Of a stretch of 64,000 nt of DNA, positions 44,685 to 56,320 are shown in pieces. Where the stretch lies: positions 27,733,100-27,797,099 of the forward strand of contig NC_065554.1 in the NCBI RefSeq assembly GCF_022605725.1. The letters are read 5' to 3'. Numbering within the stretch: position 1 is the stretch's first letter; each line of letters opens with the position of its first letter. The position numbers were made by a program, and so were the translations under genes. Source of the stretch: Anthonomus grandis grandis. Lineage: Eukaryota; Arthropoda; Insecta; Coleoptera; Curculionidae. The notes under the pieces were generated by a model. The model searched no databases. It saw only the letters and a program-made list of their open reading frames with translations, and was not told the DNA's origin.

Positions 44685-46103
44685 CTAAGTACCAGGAATA
44701 TGTTTTTTTTGTTTTTGTTTAATTTCTTCGAAAAATGCAAACTTACAAAATAAGACTAATGTTAATAACATACAAAGTTCACTTGAAAAAAAAAACCAAA
44801 TTTGTTCCTGGTTAGGGTCTTCTTCGAGGCAGTCGCACATGGGATTTTCTTCACCTACATCATCTGCAGGATCTGGAATTTCAGCTTCTGGTTCCGTCGT
44901 AGTGTTTAAGGCATGATCAAAAAACAAGAGCGAAGAAAGCGGGACTTTAAATTCCCAGTATTGTCCAAATCTTGCACAAAGCAGCTTTCGCACATCAGTT
45001 TTCTTTTCTTCTTTGATGGTATTTACCAGTGGTATGTTACAGCGATCCTGCATATCCCTTATCAAAGTTTGGCTTCGTTTTGTTATTGCCATTGGGTGCT
45101 TCGAAGCGTCGTCAAACATATAGGTGGGCTCAAGTTTTATCTTAATCTTGTAGATCTTTGTAGTTTTTAAGGAACCAGTCTTCGCCTAAAACCCTGACAA
45201 TTCCGTATTGTTGGTAAATTTTGATATAAGCTATGGGGCTCAACACCTCTTCAGTTTTTCGTAGATGTTTCTCAACTCGACCGAATACCCTGTCAGCAGG
45301 TAAATAGGAGTGGCCGCGAACTGGGAAATATATTACTATTAATCTGTTTTATGTTTCTTGGGGACTTTTTATGTCTTTATGTAGCCGGTATGTTAAGGCA
45401 TGGATGACGTATTGGTTTTTGTTTTGGCCTGCGCAGCCGTCCGCAAAAAGCCTAATTTGCGTTACCGAATCTTCAATATGTACTTTTTCTAAAAAGTCTA
45501 TCAAAGCTGAAGAAATTTCTTGAGCACCTCTTGCAGCTTGTGTCTCGTTCCAGACATAAAAACGTGGGTTTTTAGTTGCAACCTCAGTCACACAAAAAGA
45601 GTAAAATTAAATTTGTCTGGAATAGAAAGCGGGAGAGCCAAACCCTAGATGAGCCAAAGCTTTGTCTCAAAAATTTTTACGAAAAACATTTTTTTTACTT
45701 TGAAGACGAGTTCGAACGGTAGTATTATAAAGGTGACAAAGTCGATTTATGTTCAAAGACGAATGCAAGTAAAGTCCACGGCTTTTATTTCGTGCATAAT
45801 GACTTTCGCAACCTCGCAAATTTTAAATAAACTCGTACACTTGCTTTCTTTTTGCAGAAAATTTCCGAAGTTTATGATCCCCTCCTCGTTTCTCTACGAT
45901 CCCGATTCCAGATAAAATTCCGTCAGCAATATTGTGTTTAGTCGTCGCTGACGGATCCCAAATAACTTAGCAAAAAACTTGGAGCATACAGGTAGTCTTT
46001 GTTTTTCTGTAGATATCAAGAAATATTTAACTGCAACGCGATGTGGCTTGTTTTTTCTCACCTCACCACGAACTCGGCTGCGTTTTGGTTGAGCAACATC
46101 CAT
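44685..46103 (-). pseudogene. DUF7869-type repetitive ORF, broken
   Basis: Minus-strand relic in three pieces. The first (46103-45894) has HRVAVKYFLISTEKQRLPVC and SKFFAKLFGIRQRRL, the small Cys/Phe-rich domain found in the middle of this family. The second (45591-45349) has PRFYVWNETQAARGAQEISS then IRLFADGCAGQNKNQYVIHA, the family hallmark D-G/N-C-x-G-Q-N-K-N. The third (45119-44685) follows with a C-terminal part and a poorly conserved end. The function of the family is not known to me; its repeated, TIR-associated occurrence here suggests a transposon protein. I found no convincing TIRs around this copy. Confidence 0.6.
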
Positions 46104-46109
46104 TAAAAA

Positions 46110-47630
46110 AGACAGTTTTTTATCTTGCTCCTTTCTGTCTGGTTTATAAAAAACTTTTCTCTTTGCTTTTGCTAGGATGCTTCTTGAAATACTGAGACAG
46201 TTAAATTTTCCTTCTTTCAGTAATTTTCAGAACTTATTTCAGGATTTGACGTAATTTTTTATTTCTTTTAGTCATTTAAAATGCCTGGAAATGATGAAAC
46301 CAGAAGGTTAAAAAGTATATAAAAAATATCCTTCAGTTATTTTTCATTTTATTTCAGGCTTCTTAATGGAATATTGCAAATAAGTTTTCATGACCTTTAA
46401 GTATTTTAAGAAAGTTCTTATTTTATTTCAAGAAAGAAGGAATTATAAGAAAAAAAGTCCAATGGATTCATTTTGTTAAGAGCTGTGTACTCTTATTTTA
46501 GTAGATACATAGGATGTTCATCTTTCATATAAATATACAGGACGTACAATAGATCTTCGAAATTTAAAAAGATATTTTGAGTTCATCTATCTATTTCACC
46601 ACCTATTACTAAACTTATATCTATTTTATAGGTATTCATTGAAATTACAGGATATCTGGGAAGACCCCCATCCATTTTTTGTTTCATAATGATTTAGATA
46701 CACAAATCAAATTTTTCGAACCATTTGTGGTATATTTCCGCAGCAATTATATCATGTACCAAAGTCATTGCTGGCATGTGTCTATTGTCGCAATCGAACG
46801 TTTCTGGCATGTTCTTCGTATGTTTCTGTGATATTAATTAGGGCAGGATAAATGAAATAAAACACAAACAAACCATGTTTTAGAAATAAATAACTTATTG
46901 TCTCAAGAACGGTAATTACAGCATTTTAAACGCCACAATCAGGAGGTAAAACCACAAACCCCGTAATAACGAGTTACACCGATGCTATCGATATTATTAC
47001 GTGTCGGGCCTGGGCTTTGCCTATGAAACCAATTATTATTTTACATATCTATGTATATATATATATATCGAGAAAAAATACATAATAATATTATATAACC
47101 ATTACTATTTATACAAAAAAAAAACTCAATAATAATAATATTGAAACGTTTACGCTATATAATAACTAACAAAAAAAAAAAAGATTCCAACATTTTTAAC
47201 CGTTATAGTATATAATAATAGGTACATATTTAAAAATCTACAGACCTCCTTATTAGCTAATTTTTAAATTTATTATTATGGAAAATGCTTTGGCATATTT
47301 GGTATATTTATACGGAGTGTATTGCGGACACCCTGTATATATTAATATAAATAAAGATCTAACAGTTGATGGGGCACAATAAACAGTCGCACCCACAGTA
47401 TAAAAGGTGATTTTGATAAGTTTCTTTGTGTCTCAGGTGTAATACAGCCTCAAAATCGCCCTGTATACTAAGGCGTATATATATAAATTACACGTGGAAA
47501 GTCGCAACCAGAAGTTTTCTTGGAAAATCGTATACAACGAGATTTATTAGTTTTTTTGAAGTCTACTTAGTCTAAGTAAGTTAGAGGGTTTGAGTCGGGG
47601 GTTGTAGAATTCAATTTTATATATAGGGCG
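46110..47630. other. No gene recognised
   Basis: AT-rich sequence with scattered CCTGGAA motifs (46281), a (TA)n run near 47050 and A-rich tracts. Possible transposon ends (ggacaccctgtata near 47328, aggacgtac near 46548) are unpaired. Confidence 0.4.
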
Positions 47631-47634
47631 TCCC

Positions 47635-48043
47635 AGCTCTATTTACACACGATTTTTTTCGACCCTGTATATGATATCTCAAAAACAAAGTTTTCACTGT
47701 CAAGTAAGTTCATGTATATTAAACCAAATTTTTACTCTTCATTTAATTCTACTTAAAAAAATGTGTATTTTTTTATGTAGTCAAACATTGACGGATTTTC
47801 AGATAATTGCTTATGGCTGAGATAATTGATTATAAAACTGGAATAATTTATTAATTATTTGTGCTTTTTAAATCCTCCAAATTTCTTAGCTCTTCACTGT
47901 ACACTTGTCCCTTTAAATATCCCCACAAGAACAAAAATCTAGCGGGGTTATGTCAGGTGACCGGGCTGGCCACATGACCTCTATTTCCGATCCAAATTTA
48001 TTATCAGTCAAGGAAATTTGATGCAATAGAGTTGGGACACCCT
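47635..48043 (-). mobile_element. Deleted mariner-like element, 409 bp
   Basis: Inverted ends AGGGCGTCCCAGCTCTAT (left) and, complemented, AGGGTGTCCCAACTCTAT (right). Inside, on the minus strand (about 47975-47870), is a remnant of the last transposase block: WPARSPDITPLDF then GDI and KGQVY in shifted frames. It is a deletion derivative of a mariner-like element. Confidence 0.7.
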
Positions 48044-48994
48044 GTATAGAGGATGCTGTACAAAGTCATTATTATTGGAACGCATCTTTTTTAATATGTT
48101 GGGTCAAGGTTTGTCTTTTGCCAAAAACCAAGGGGCCCTTGAATAATTTTTCCTTTATACCCTATAAAAATAAATATTGACCACTGAAGAGTAAATATTT
48201 GTCATATTTCTGAAATGCACTGTATACTTTAAAAAATTTAATTTACCACTCACTGGTATTTCAGAAAAAACAGAACCGCTCTTTAGTTCGTCCATTTTTT
48301 TCTAAACAGTGGAAGGGCGGTAATATTACTCACACTATACAGTAATACGAAGGTTTTGCATAAATTAAGGTCTACGAGCACGTTCTTACTTGCTCCACCA
48401 CTCTCTGTAACACTCAGTCTTGAGTTAGGAACTGTTAACGAGGGTTTTTGTGGTTTAAGGAGTCTAAATATCAATGAAATCCGTTGACTGACCTGTATGG
48501 ACATAAAAATGCTTGTAAATGCAGTAGAAGTTCGTAGAGGCCGTCATAAAGTCTCTAAGACGTCCACGGACAAGACATTGACGGATATTTTAAAGTATCA
48601 CAAGGTAGGTACCGCTAGTACTCATTGATGAACGCTAAAAGTGCTCGCAAGTTTCTAGACCCTTACCGGAAAGGGTTTCCGATTGAACTGTTGGTCACAA
48701 CTGGGCTCGAGACTTAACAAGGTTACCTTCAACAGTGTACGTCCAATTACTCCTAATCTTTAATTAGATATTAATAAACCTTTTCACTAACTGAAGCCAT
48801 TAGTTTCATTGACCATCTCCGAGTCAATCCTGATTTGGCCTCCAGTGACTAATATTTGTTTCCTATCGAATACCAGCACTTAATGCTGAACTAAGAGCTG
48901 AAGGAAGCTGTCCATTACTACCCGCATGGATCGGCGGAAGAATGATATACAACGTGGATATTAACGTTTAATGTATGCAAAAGCACTGGAGACT

Positions 48995-49130
48995 GTCATG
49001 AGTTAGTTATTCCGTTACCAAGTCATGTGAATGCACCTTTAGTACCGATTATTATGTAATAATTAGTGTCAATTGGTTGCAGTTGAGGTTCAATTCACAT
49101 GATAATAAAATTAAGGCAATCCAAAGTATG
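48995..49130. repeat. CATGTGAATCCACC-type MITE, copy 1
   Basis: gttagttattccgttaccaa then gtcatgtgaatgcaccttta at the left and ggttcaattcacatgataa at the right form inverted ends of about 20 bp. The same sequence occurs at 55694-55830, 57060-57200 and 57400-57530. Confidence 0.55.
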
Positions 49131-49525
49131 GAAATTCCTAAGTGCAAAAAAGATTTGCTCATTTTTCTGAGTATTATAACATATGTTTCTTCCAAATCTT
49201 TCTGATTTAACTAATAATTTGAGACCCTTTTTAAAGAAAGCTATTGAATTTATGTGGGAAATAGACACGCAAAAGATTTTGAAAAAAATTTACGTATGCT
49301 GACAAAAACCTCAGTTTTACCCTATTTCGATATTAAAAAACTTCTTGTATTAACGCAGTGTCCTACGTGAGCGATCAGTTGCGATGCTGCTTGCGATGCG
49401 TCAAAATCAAACGGCTGTCGATCATACGATACAAAGCGATGCGACATAATCAGTTGGGTTGATAACTTCGCGCGATTCGCACGTGATTGTCGTAACTAAT
49501 TCAAAGCATGGATCTAGAAATTTAA

Positions 49526-51309
49526 ATGAATTTAATACAGGAACGTCCTGTTTTGTGGGACAAGAGAAATAAGAATTACCACGACAGACTATTAACGCAC
49601 AGAGAATGGGAAAAGGTCGGTGAAGTCATGGGAACGACATGTAAGTACAAAAATACCAACAATAAAATCAAATTTATTCATTCCTATTTATAGGGTGTTG
49701 TTCAAAAAATTGTTTGAATTTCTCTCTTACTGTAATAGCTGCCCGGGATGAAGCATTAAACTTTTTTCCTAAATTGTGGTGCGGTGTTTTTGGCAAATAC
49801 CGGTAGGTCTCACGAAAAGATGTGGTTTCGGCTTCAGTGATGGATTCCAAATCGCGAATTATATTGTGAAGCAAAGTGATTGCTTTCAGTATATGCTCAG
49901 CATTTTCTACATTGGTTTCGATAGCTTTCTGTAAAATTCTAAATTTGGATACTATTGAGCCGAAAGAGCATTCCACCACCATTCTTGCCCGAGATAGGCG
50001 ACAGTTATAGTTGTCTTTAGGGTCACCTTTAATTGTCTTCTTTTCTGGAAAAGGTCTCATTAGATATTCTTTCAGAGGGAATGCAGCATCTCCCACTAAA
50101 ACGTATGATGCTTCTATATTAGACCCTGGCAAATTTTCTTCTTTGGGTACTTGCAGTCTTCCCAGTTTAAGAGCCTGTTTAAGGGGACAATTGTCAAACA
50201 CTCCTGCGTCGTTATCTTATCATAGGAGCTTACATCAACCATTACAAACTTATAATTTGCATTAGTTACAGCCAGTAATCCGATTAAAAAGTAACCCTTG
50301 TAGTTATAATACATAGAACCAGAGTTTCTCGGTTTTTTTATGCGGATGTGTTTCCCGTCGATGCTTCTAATGCAGTGAGGATATTGCCATCTGTCCCAAA
50401 AGCTTTGCGCTATTAATTTAAAGTCTTTTACAGTGGGTTTAGCCATGTGAGCTGGTAATAATGTTTTCCATATGGCTATACAAACTTCTATGACAATCTT
50501 GGAAACAGATGATTTCGAAATTCTGAATGAGAAAGCGATTTGGCGAAATTATACCCCAGTAGCCAAGTATCTGAAATCAAAACGTTATTTATTTATACAA
50601 GCTCTAAAAATTATTTGATGTAACAGAGTAAAACATTCAGAACAACCCGAGGAATAGCCATTGAAAAAAAAAATATTTCCATTACAGTACAACTGGAGTA
50701 TGGAATAAAAGCAGGTTTAATTCACAAATTCTTTGTTTCAGATGATACCGTCAAGAAAAAATGGAAACATCTGCGAGATACTTATTGTAGGGAATTGAAA
50801 AAAATTCCAAAACCCCCTTTTCAGGAGTTGATGCTGATAGCGAACCAAAATATAAAGGCGCATGGCCTTATTTTGAATGCATGTCATTTTTAAGAATAGT
50901 AATAAAGCCTCGAAAAATTACTGGTAATATCGGACAATCAGAAAATTTACAAGAATTCTCTAACGAAGAAAGCAATAGTACAATTCTATCGGAATCGGCA
51001 ACTAAGGATGACGAATCACAAAACACAGGTGAGCATAATATAATTGTTGAAGAAATTAGTGAGCTTGAGTCGTGGATGTCTATGGCAGAGGACAGCAGTT
51101 TTACAGCAGAAACAGCATGCACGGAAAGCAATGATCACATCACTCTGCAACCAGGGACTACGATTTCCACATCTGGGCTAGACACACAAGACTGCATTAT
51201 TCTCAAACAGATGCCCTCTAGTTCCATTCTTCAGCCGTCACGTTCCATGCCTCCAAAGCGCGTAGCTCCAGTAACACAAAATCGCTCTTGTAAGAAAAGA
51301 AAAGTTTGA
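49526..51309 (+). pseudogene. Harbinger accessory MADF/Myb-like protein, one frameshift
   Basis: Second Harbinger protein; in this superfamily the Myb/MADF partner helps the transposase enter the nucleus and bind DNA. Exon 1 (49526-49640) reads MNLIQERPVLWDKRNKNYHD and EWEKVGEVMGTT before a gtaagt donor. Exon 2 starts at 50742 after tttgtttcag with DTVKKKWKHLRDTYCRELKK. These form a MADF domain. A run of five C near 50812 shifts the frame; the continuation GVDADSEPKYKGAWPYFECM then runs open to a TGA at 51307-51309. The tail is Ser/Glu-rich and ends in a basic, nuclear-localisation-like stretch (NRSCKKRKV). The shift may be a mutation or a consensus error. The intron contains the transposase exon 49674-50570 on the other strand. 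Confidence 0.75.
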
Positions 51310-51835
51310 AATTGAAAGGGAGAAAATAACTTTTTGCGTAAGGAACAAATCAACGAGGACGATGATGACATATGCTGGTTCTAGTCATTATTACCGTTTA
51401 TGAAACAACTCCCAGCATTAAATAAACTGCAGTTTAGGACAAATATGCAACAAATATTAATAAAAGAACTGGAAAAAAATGATTTAGCTTTGCCCTCCTC
51501 TAAGGTTACTCCTACAAACATGTTAGAGTAGATCATAAGTAATAACCACTGTATTGAGATATTAACTATATTATTCAGAATTTCATTAGATTTTTTTGTG
51601 AACTTTTTTTTTTACTTACCTCACGGTCACCATAAATCTTTCTTCGACAATAGTATTGCAGGTTTTATAGCCTTTAAAATGTAATCAAATGGTAACATTC
51701 GTGCATACTCCTTAAATTTGGTGGGTTGACTTTTCAACTGTTCATACAGATGATGGAATTCACCATGTAAATGCCTTTCCAAGTATATAATATTGGTTTT
51801 ACTTCTTTTGCGTTGAAATTTTTTCACGAATTTCT
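49674..51835 (-). pseudogene. Harbinger (DDE_4) transposase, spliced, few breaks
   Basis: Minus strand. Exon 1 (from about 51827) reads GEFHHLYEQLKSQPTKFKEY then FDYILKAIKP, with a one-base slip near 51650 before ERFMVTV and a gtaagt donor. Exon 2 starts at 50570 after tgatttcag: RYLATGV, a stop codon, FRQIAFSFRISKSSVSKIVI, then SIDGKHIRIKKPRNSGSMYY (first Asp). A slip near 50215 precedes FDNCPLKQALKLG, then VLVGDAAFPLKEYLM (second Asp) and RLSRARMVVECSFG (Glu), ending HPINRNE. The catalytic triad is intact but two indels and one stop interrupt the frame. The exon of the MADF gene (50742-51309) lies within its intron. Confidence 0.85.
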
Positions 51836-52249
51836 ATTTAAAGTAAGAGTTTTCGAGCAAAAAAGAAATGCGTTTGTTCATAGTGAAACCACCGTGAAAC
51901 GCTGCGGCATGACTGATGTGAGCGACGCGATTCCCACATAGGACAGCGGCATCGAATCGCATCGCTTCGCCCCTCATCGCATTATAGACGCATCGCATCG
52001 CGTCGTTAGCTTCGTCGCAACTGATCGCTCACGTAGGACACTGCGTAAAGTGTTGATAGTAGTAGCTTAGGTCTACTAACATTTAGCAGTGGCTTATGCC
52101 TGAAAAGCTTTGTTAGAAAACCAAAAATTATGACCACAATTTGAAAAGGATCTTTTGGTCATTGGTTTTAGGTGTGAATATAGCATGTCAGTAATTATTA
52201 AAAATGTTCATTGTTTAAGATTGTAAGCCTATTAGCTAACTATTTAACT

Positions 52250-53370
52250 AGAAGTTAAATACAAGCTCAGAAAAGATTTGTTGGTAGCAGATGCTCTCTC
52301 TAGGAATTTTCTTAATGATAAATCTGAGGACAACTCTTTAAATGAGGAAGTTAAAGCTCATTTTTAAAAATCTGTCCTTCAGTGACCATAAGATTCAGCT
52401 ATTTCAGAATGAGACTGATCTTCAAAAAATAATTAATTATGTGCAACAGGCCTGGTCAGCAGATAAGAATAAACTACTTGTTCATTAACAATTTTTTCCC
52501 CATTAAAGATGAATTACTTTTTAAGGATTCTTGTGTTCTGATACCAAAATCTCTTGGAAAATCAATTATTAATTAATCTCAACCATATGGGTATTATGTA
52601 TAAGCAAGGAAATAGAAGACCTTCTTAGGAATTGTCAAACATGTTTAACATTTCAAAGAACAAATAGGTCTGAACCTTTAATATTAAGAGAAGTCCCAGA
52701 TGGTCCTTGGAAAGTAGTAGGTACAGAAATTTTATATTTTAGAGGTAAGCCTTACTTATTAGTTACTATTTTAATAAATTTATTGAGACTCACTTATTCA
52801 ACAGGATACATCTCATATCATGGTAGCTTTCAAGTTACATTTTGATGAATTTAATAAAAAAATGTAAATTTATCGCCAATTCAACGGTATGTCAGACAGA
52901 TATGAACAAACTTTTAAAAGCCTCTTAAAAAATGTAAGTTTATTGGTAGAGACTCTTATGAGGCTTTGATAGAGTGTGTGAAAATTATCATGATATTAAG
53001 CGTAATAACTTTCTAAAAAAATAGAAAAAGGGCGAGATAGTTTATGTAAAAGATAAAAAGCCTAATATGACCTAGATAAAATTGAAAATACAGGTGAAAT
53101 ACCTAATGTCCTATTTTATTAAGCCTCCCACAAGTAATGTTGTAACGTATATGTATAACGCATCTACAAATACAAAATTTCAAGTTAATAATGATCAGCC
53201 TGATGTAGTAAATGTAAATTGTCGGTCCTATTATCGAGACAATATTAATTTCGAAACTGACAACTTATTAAATCGTTCTACTTTATCTAATAGACAAAGT
53301 ATTAATAAAAGGTCACCTGAAAATAAAAATCTTATAACAAATCCTATTTGACTCTTTTGTTAAAAAGGCA
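52250..53370 (+). pseudogene. Gypsy-like LTR retrotransposon pol relic
   Basis: Plus-strand scraps of a Ty3/Gypsy-type pol: VADALSRNFLNDKSED (end of RNase H; near 52285) and, near 52635-52790, NCQTCLTFQRTNRSEPLI then GPWKVVGTEILYFRGKPYLL (start of integrase). A C-terminal Asn-rich stretch, open at 53082-53351, may be the end of pol. There are many stops and frameshifts; no LTRs recognised. Confidence 0.55.
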
Positions 53371-53374
53371 GATG

Positions 53375-55695
53375 TCATGTCGTCGGCTTAAGATGCAAAT
53401 GGTTCATAAAAATTAACCGCGTCGACTTAAATACGCCTAACAACTGAAATGTCAAAAATGCCGCGACAAAATACCAGTCGAAACTCGCCTATCTCTATTT
53501 GATCTATCGATCAAAATTAGGATTTATCTACACTCTTAACTGATAGTACTAATCTAGCAAGCTCCTCAGCATCTAATAACCACTTATTAGCTGACGACAA
53601 TTTAATTACTGATGATGATTTACTGAATTTTATCTCCTCAAATTTTCCTGAAGATGAAATCAACATTGAACCAGAAGATCGTCAGAATGTCGTTCCAGAA
53701 TGGTGAAGAAGTCCCAACCTCCATTTTGGAAGAAGAAGTTATTGAAGTTTCTTCTAGTCGTTCAGATAAATCTTATGAACCCAGTGAAAATGAAGTACTA
53801 GAAGAGCTACAAAATAACACTCCAATCGAAACCCCTTCACGGACACGCAGAAAGAGACGTCATGTAGATCAAAAGGAATGGAAGAAAAATAAAAATAAGA
53901 TTTTAAGACAAGAAGGAAAGGAATATTTTGGAAAACAAAAGCAAGAAGAAAAATGGAATTATGATATTAAAAAAAAAGCAAAAGCTATAGGACCGAGATG
54001 CAAATGCAGTAACGGTAAGTCACAAAAACCAGTAATGAAGTGCAATGAGATAACAGAAGATCAAAGAACAGAAATGTTTACAAGATTTTGGATTTTTTTG
54101 TGGAACGAAAAACAATTGTTTCTAAGGACGCTGGTTGAAAAGAAAAGTACTTCAAGAGCTAGGGACCGAAAAAAAGAGAACGAGTCAAGAAGGGAATTTT
54201 CCTATATATATTTTCTTCATACAACATCCAAGATAAGAGTGTCTTTCAATTGCACCAAGAACATTGCATTGGTTGATTGAAAAAAATAAATCACACCACA
54301 CTGCAAATGATTTGGTGGATGATGACCATAATGATACGCGTGATAATAATTCCTCCCAAATAGTGAATCGAAAAGCAAGAATCGACACACAAAAAGAAAA
54401 TTTGTGCAATTTCTTTAAAGTTCTTCCAAAACAAAACAGTTTGACAATTTAAATTTAGCACTTTTTTCGCCTAAAAAGGATGAATGTGATACGTGTGTGG
54501 GTTACAAGACTGGTAATATCGACGAAGCTACCTATCAAGAACATCAGAAGAAAAATGAGGAGGCACGAAAGGAAAAAGAAGATGTAAAAATTTTTTCAAT
54601 GGATTTGCAATCAGTTCTACTGAGTCCAAAATCTAATGTCAGCGCTCTATATTATAAAACAAAATTAATAGTCCATAATTTTACAATTATGGACATTAAA
54701 TCCTTGGATGCATATTGTTTCCGGACAAACTGCCAACACATTTGCTACCATCATTTACAAGTTTTTAGAGACTAATATTATACCCCAAAAAAACTCTACT
54801 AGTAAAGTCATTTTGTACAGTGATGGTTGCACTGGACAAAACAGAAATGCAATTCTTGCCAATGCACTTTTCAACTTTGCACAAAAGCATGGGATTACAA
54901 TTGAGCAAAAATTTTTAGAAAAAGGGCATACGCAAATGAAGTGCGATTCAATGCACTCCACAATCGAGCGGAAACTAAAAAACCGAGTCATAAACGTCCC
55001 AGCAGACTATGTCAATATTTGTTAAACTGCTCGTATAAATCCGAAACCCTACGTGGTGGAGTACTTGGATCATACATATTTCAAAAAGTTTCAAGATGTT
55101 CAATGCATTAGTTCCATCCGTCCTGGTAGATCGTCAGGTGATCCTACTGTAACAAACATTAGAGCACTTCAGTATAATGAACACTGAATTCTTTTTAAAA
55201 TCAGGCATACAGAAGAATGGATGCCTTTGCCTTATAGAATGACGAAAGAAGATAAAAAAATCTGGAATTTAGAAGAGTTGCCGTTAATGTATCCGACTCC
55301 AATACCAATTAAATCTGAAAATTTCAACACTTAATGGACCTTAAATCTTCAATTCCTAAGGACTTTCATTTTTTTATGATAACTTACCACATTTGTAAAA
55401 TGCCTCTTGCTTTTTGTCTTTTGCTTGCGTCTTTAAAGTTTTTTTATAATTAAGTTGCAATGAATCAGATCATTGCCTATCTCCTGTTGCGAATGGAACG
55501 CATATAACCTAACTCCCAATATTTCAAGAATAAAGCCTATTTTTGACAAGAGCAATAATTTTCTATGTTCAAGCATTAAACAAAATAAAATATTTTGGAA
55601 ACTTATCTTGTTTTATTATATTTTCTCATTCTGACAAGTTTTTTGCATCTCCTGAATAATTTAAAATTTTGGAGTTAATTAAGCCGACGATGTGT
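53375..55695 (+). mobile_element. TIR-bounded DUF7869-type DNA element
   Basis: About 2.3 kb. The left end contains CATGTCGTCGGCTTAAG (about 53376) and the right end, complemented, CACATCGTCGGCTTAATT (about 55693). The inverted ends of about 16 bp enclose one DUF7869-type gene in the plus orientation. The target duplication was not recognised. The right end runs directly into a MITE copy (55694 onward). Confidence 0.55.
53654..55331 (+). pseudogene. DUF7869-type repetitive ORF, nearly complete
   Basis: The best copy of this family in the window. The N-terminus is acidic (EEVIEVSSSRSDKSYEPSEN), possibly with extra coding upstream from about 53540. Then come the basic region RRKRRHVDQKEWKKNKNKIL, AIGPRCKCSNGKSQK, ITEDQRTEMFTRFW and FSYIYFLHTTSKIRV. 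After a frameshift near 54235 the relic continues with CDTCVGYKTGNIDEATYQEH and DLQSVLLSPKSNVSALYYKT. After another near 54715 it reads VILYSDGCTGQNRNAILANA then FLEKGHTQMKCDSMHSTIER. A stop at 55023 is followed by more family sequence to SENFNT. Conserved D, GQN, H and CD...H..IE residues suggest a metal-dependent nuclease/transposase fold, but this is inference. Confidence 0.65.
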
Positions 55696-55830
55696 TAGTT
55701 ATTCCGTTACCAAGTCATGTGAATTCACCTTTAGTAAAGTACGCTCGATATTCGGTTATACGTAATGAGTGGTGAATATTATAGGAGGTGGCGTTGAATT
55801 GACATGTCTTATGATTATTACAAATTATGT
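55694..55830. repeat. CATGTGAATCCACC-type MITE, copy 2
   Basis: gttagttattccgttaccaa, then catgtgaattcaccttta on the left and ggtggcgttgaattgacatg on the right. Its left edge coincides with the right TIR of the DUF7869-type element. Confidence 0.5.
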
Positions 55831-56320
55831 AAAAAGTTTTCAGTTATTAAAGTGCCTTAGTTAATTACTAGTGTTTTATTTACTTAAAGACTTTAGCGAC
55901 TTTAATTTATAGAAACCCTCGTACGATAGTGTGAGCAATGGTAAATCAAAGCACCATCTATCATTCACGATCTGAATCAAGGGAGGAAACTAGTGGAGTT
56001 GCCTGAAATAAACTGAACTTGAAAAATAAATTCAAAATCCAAATATAAGACTCTTTCTTGACACTTCACTAGCTCTAAAGTCCTAAAAAAATTTCGACAG
56101 ATGATAGCTGTTGTAGGTGTACTTTACAGATGACTAGAACCATAGAAACTTCTGCCGAACTATGGATGGACAAATTTAAAGTAGAATCATTGTTGGTTCC
56201 TAACCTAATGATGCAAATGAATTTTTCGGACTGTGCCCGTATATCAGTCGTCCTAAAGTATACGTTTCTTTTTCCCGTTAATGACTAAGTGAGACAAAAA
56301 ACTACACCGACAATCGGTTT

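Larger units (their letters stand above)
49354..52045. mobile_element. PIF/Harbinger element with TAA duplication
   Basis: 2,692 bp. The ends are exact inverted repeats beginning CGCAGTGTCCTACGTGAGCG and continuing ATCAGTTGCGA, flanked by the three-base duplication TAA (49351-49353 and 52046-52048), as expected for PIF/Harbinger (TWA). Subterminal regions carry many GCGATGCG/CGCATCGC repeats. It encloses a MADF-domain ORF (+) and a DDE_4 transposase (-), the two-gene layout of this superfamily. Confidence 0.93.

Noticed and set aside
53371..53390. Gypsy 3' LTR start (A-rich tract then TGTCATG)
   Set aside because: The downstream sequence is the DUF7869-type ORF and the motif has an inverted partner at 55690, so a TIR is the simpler reading.
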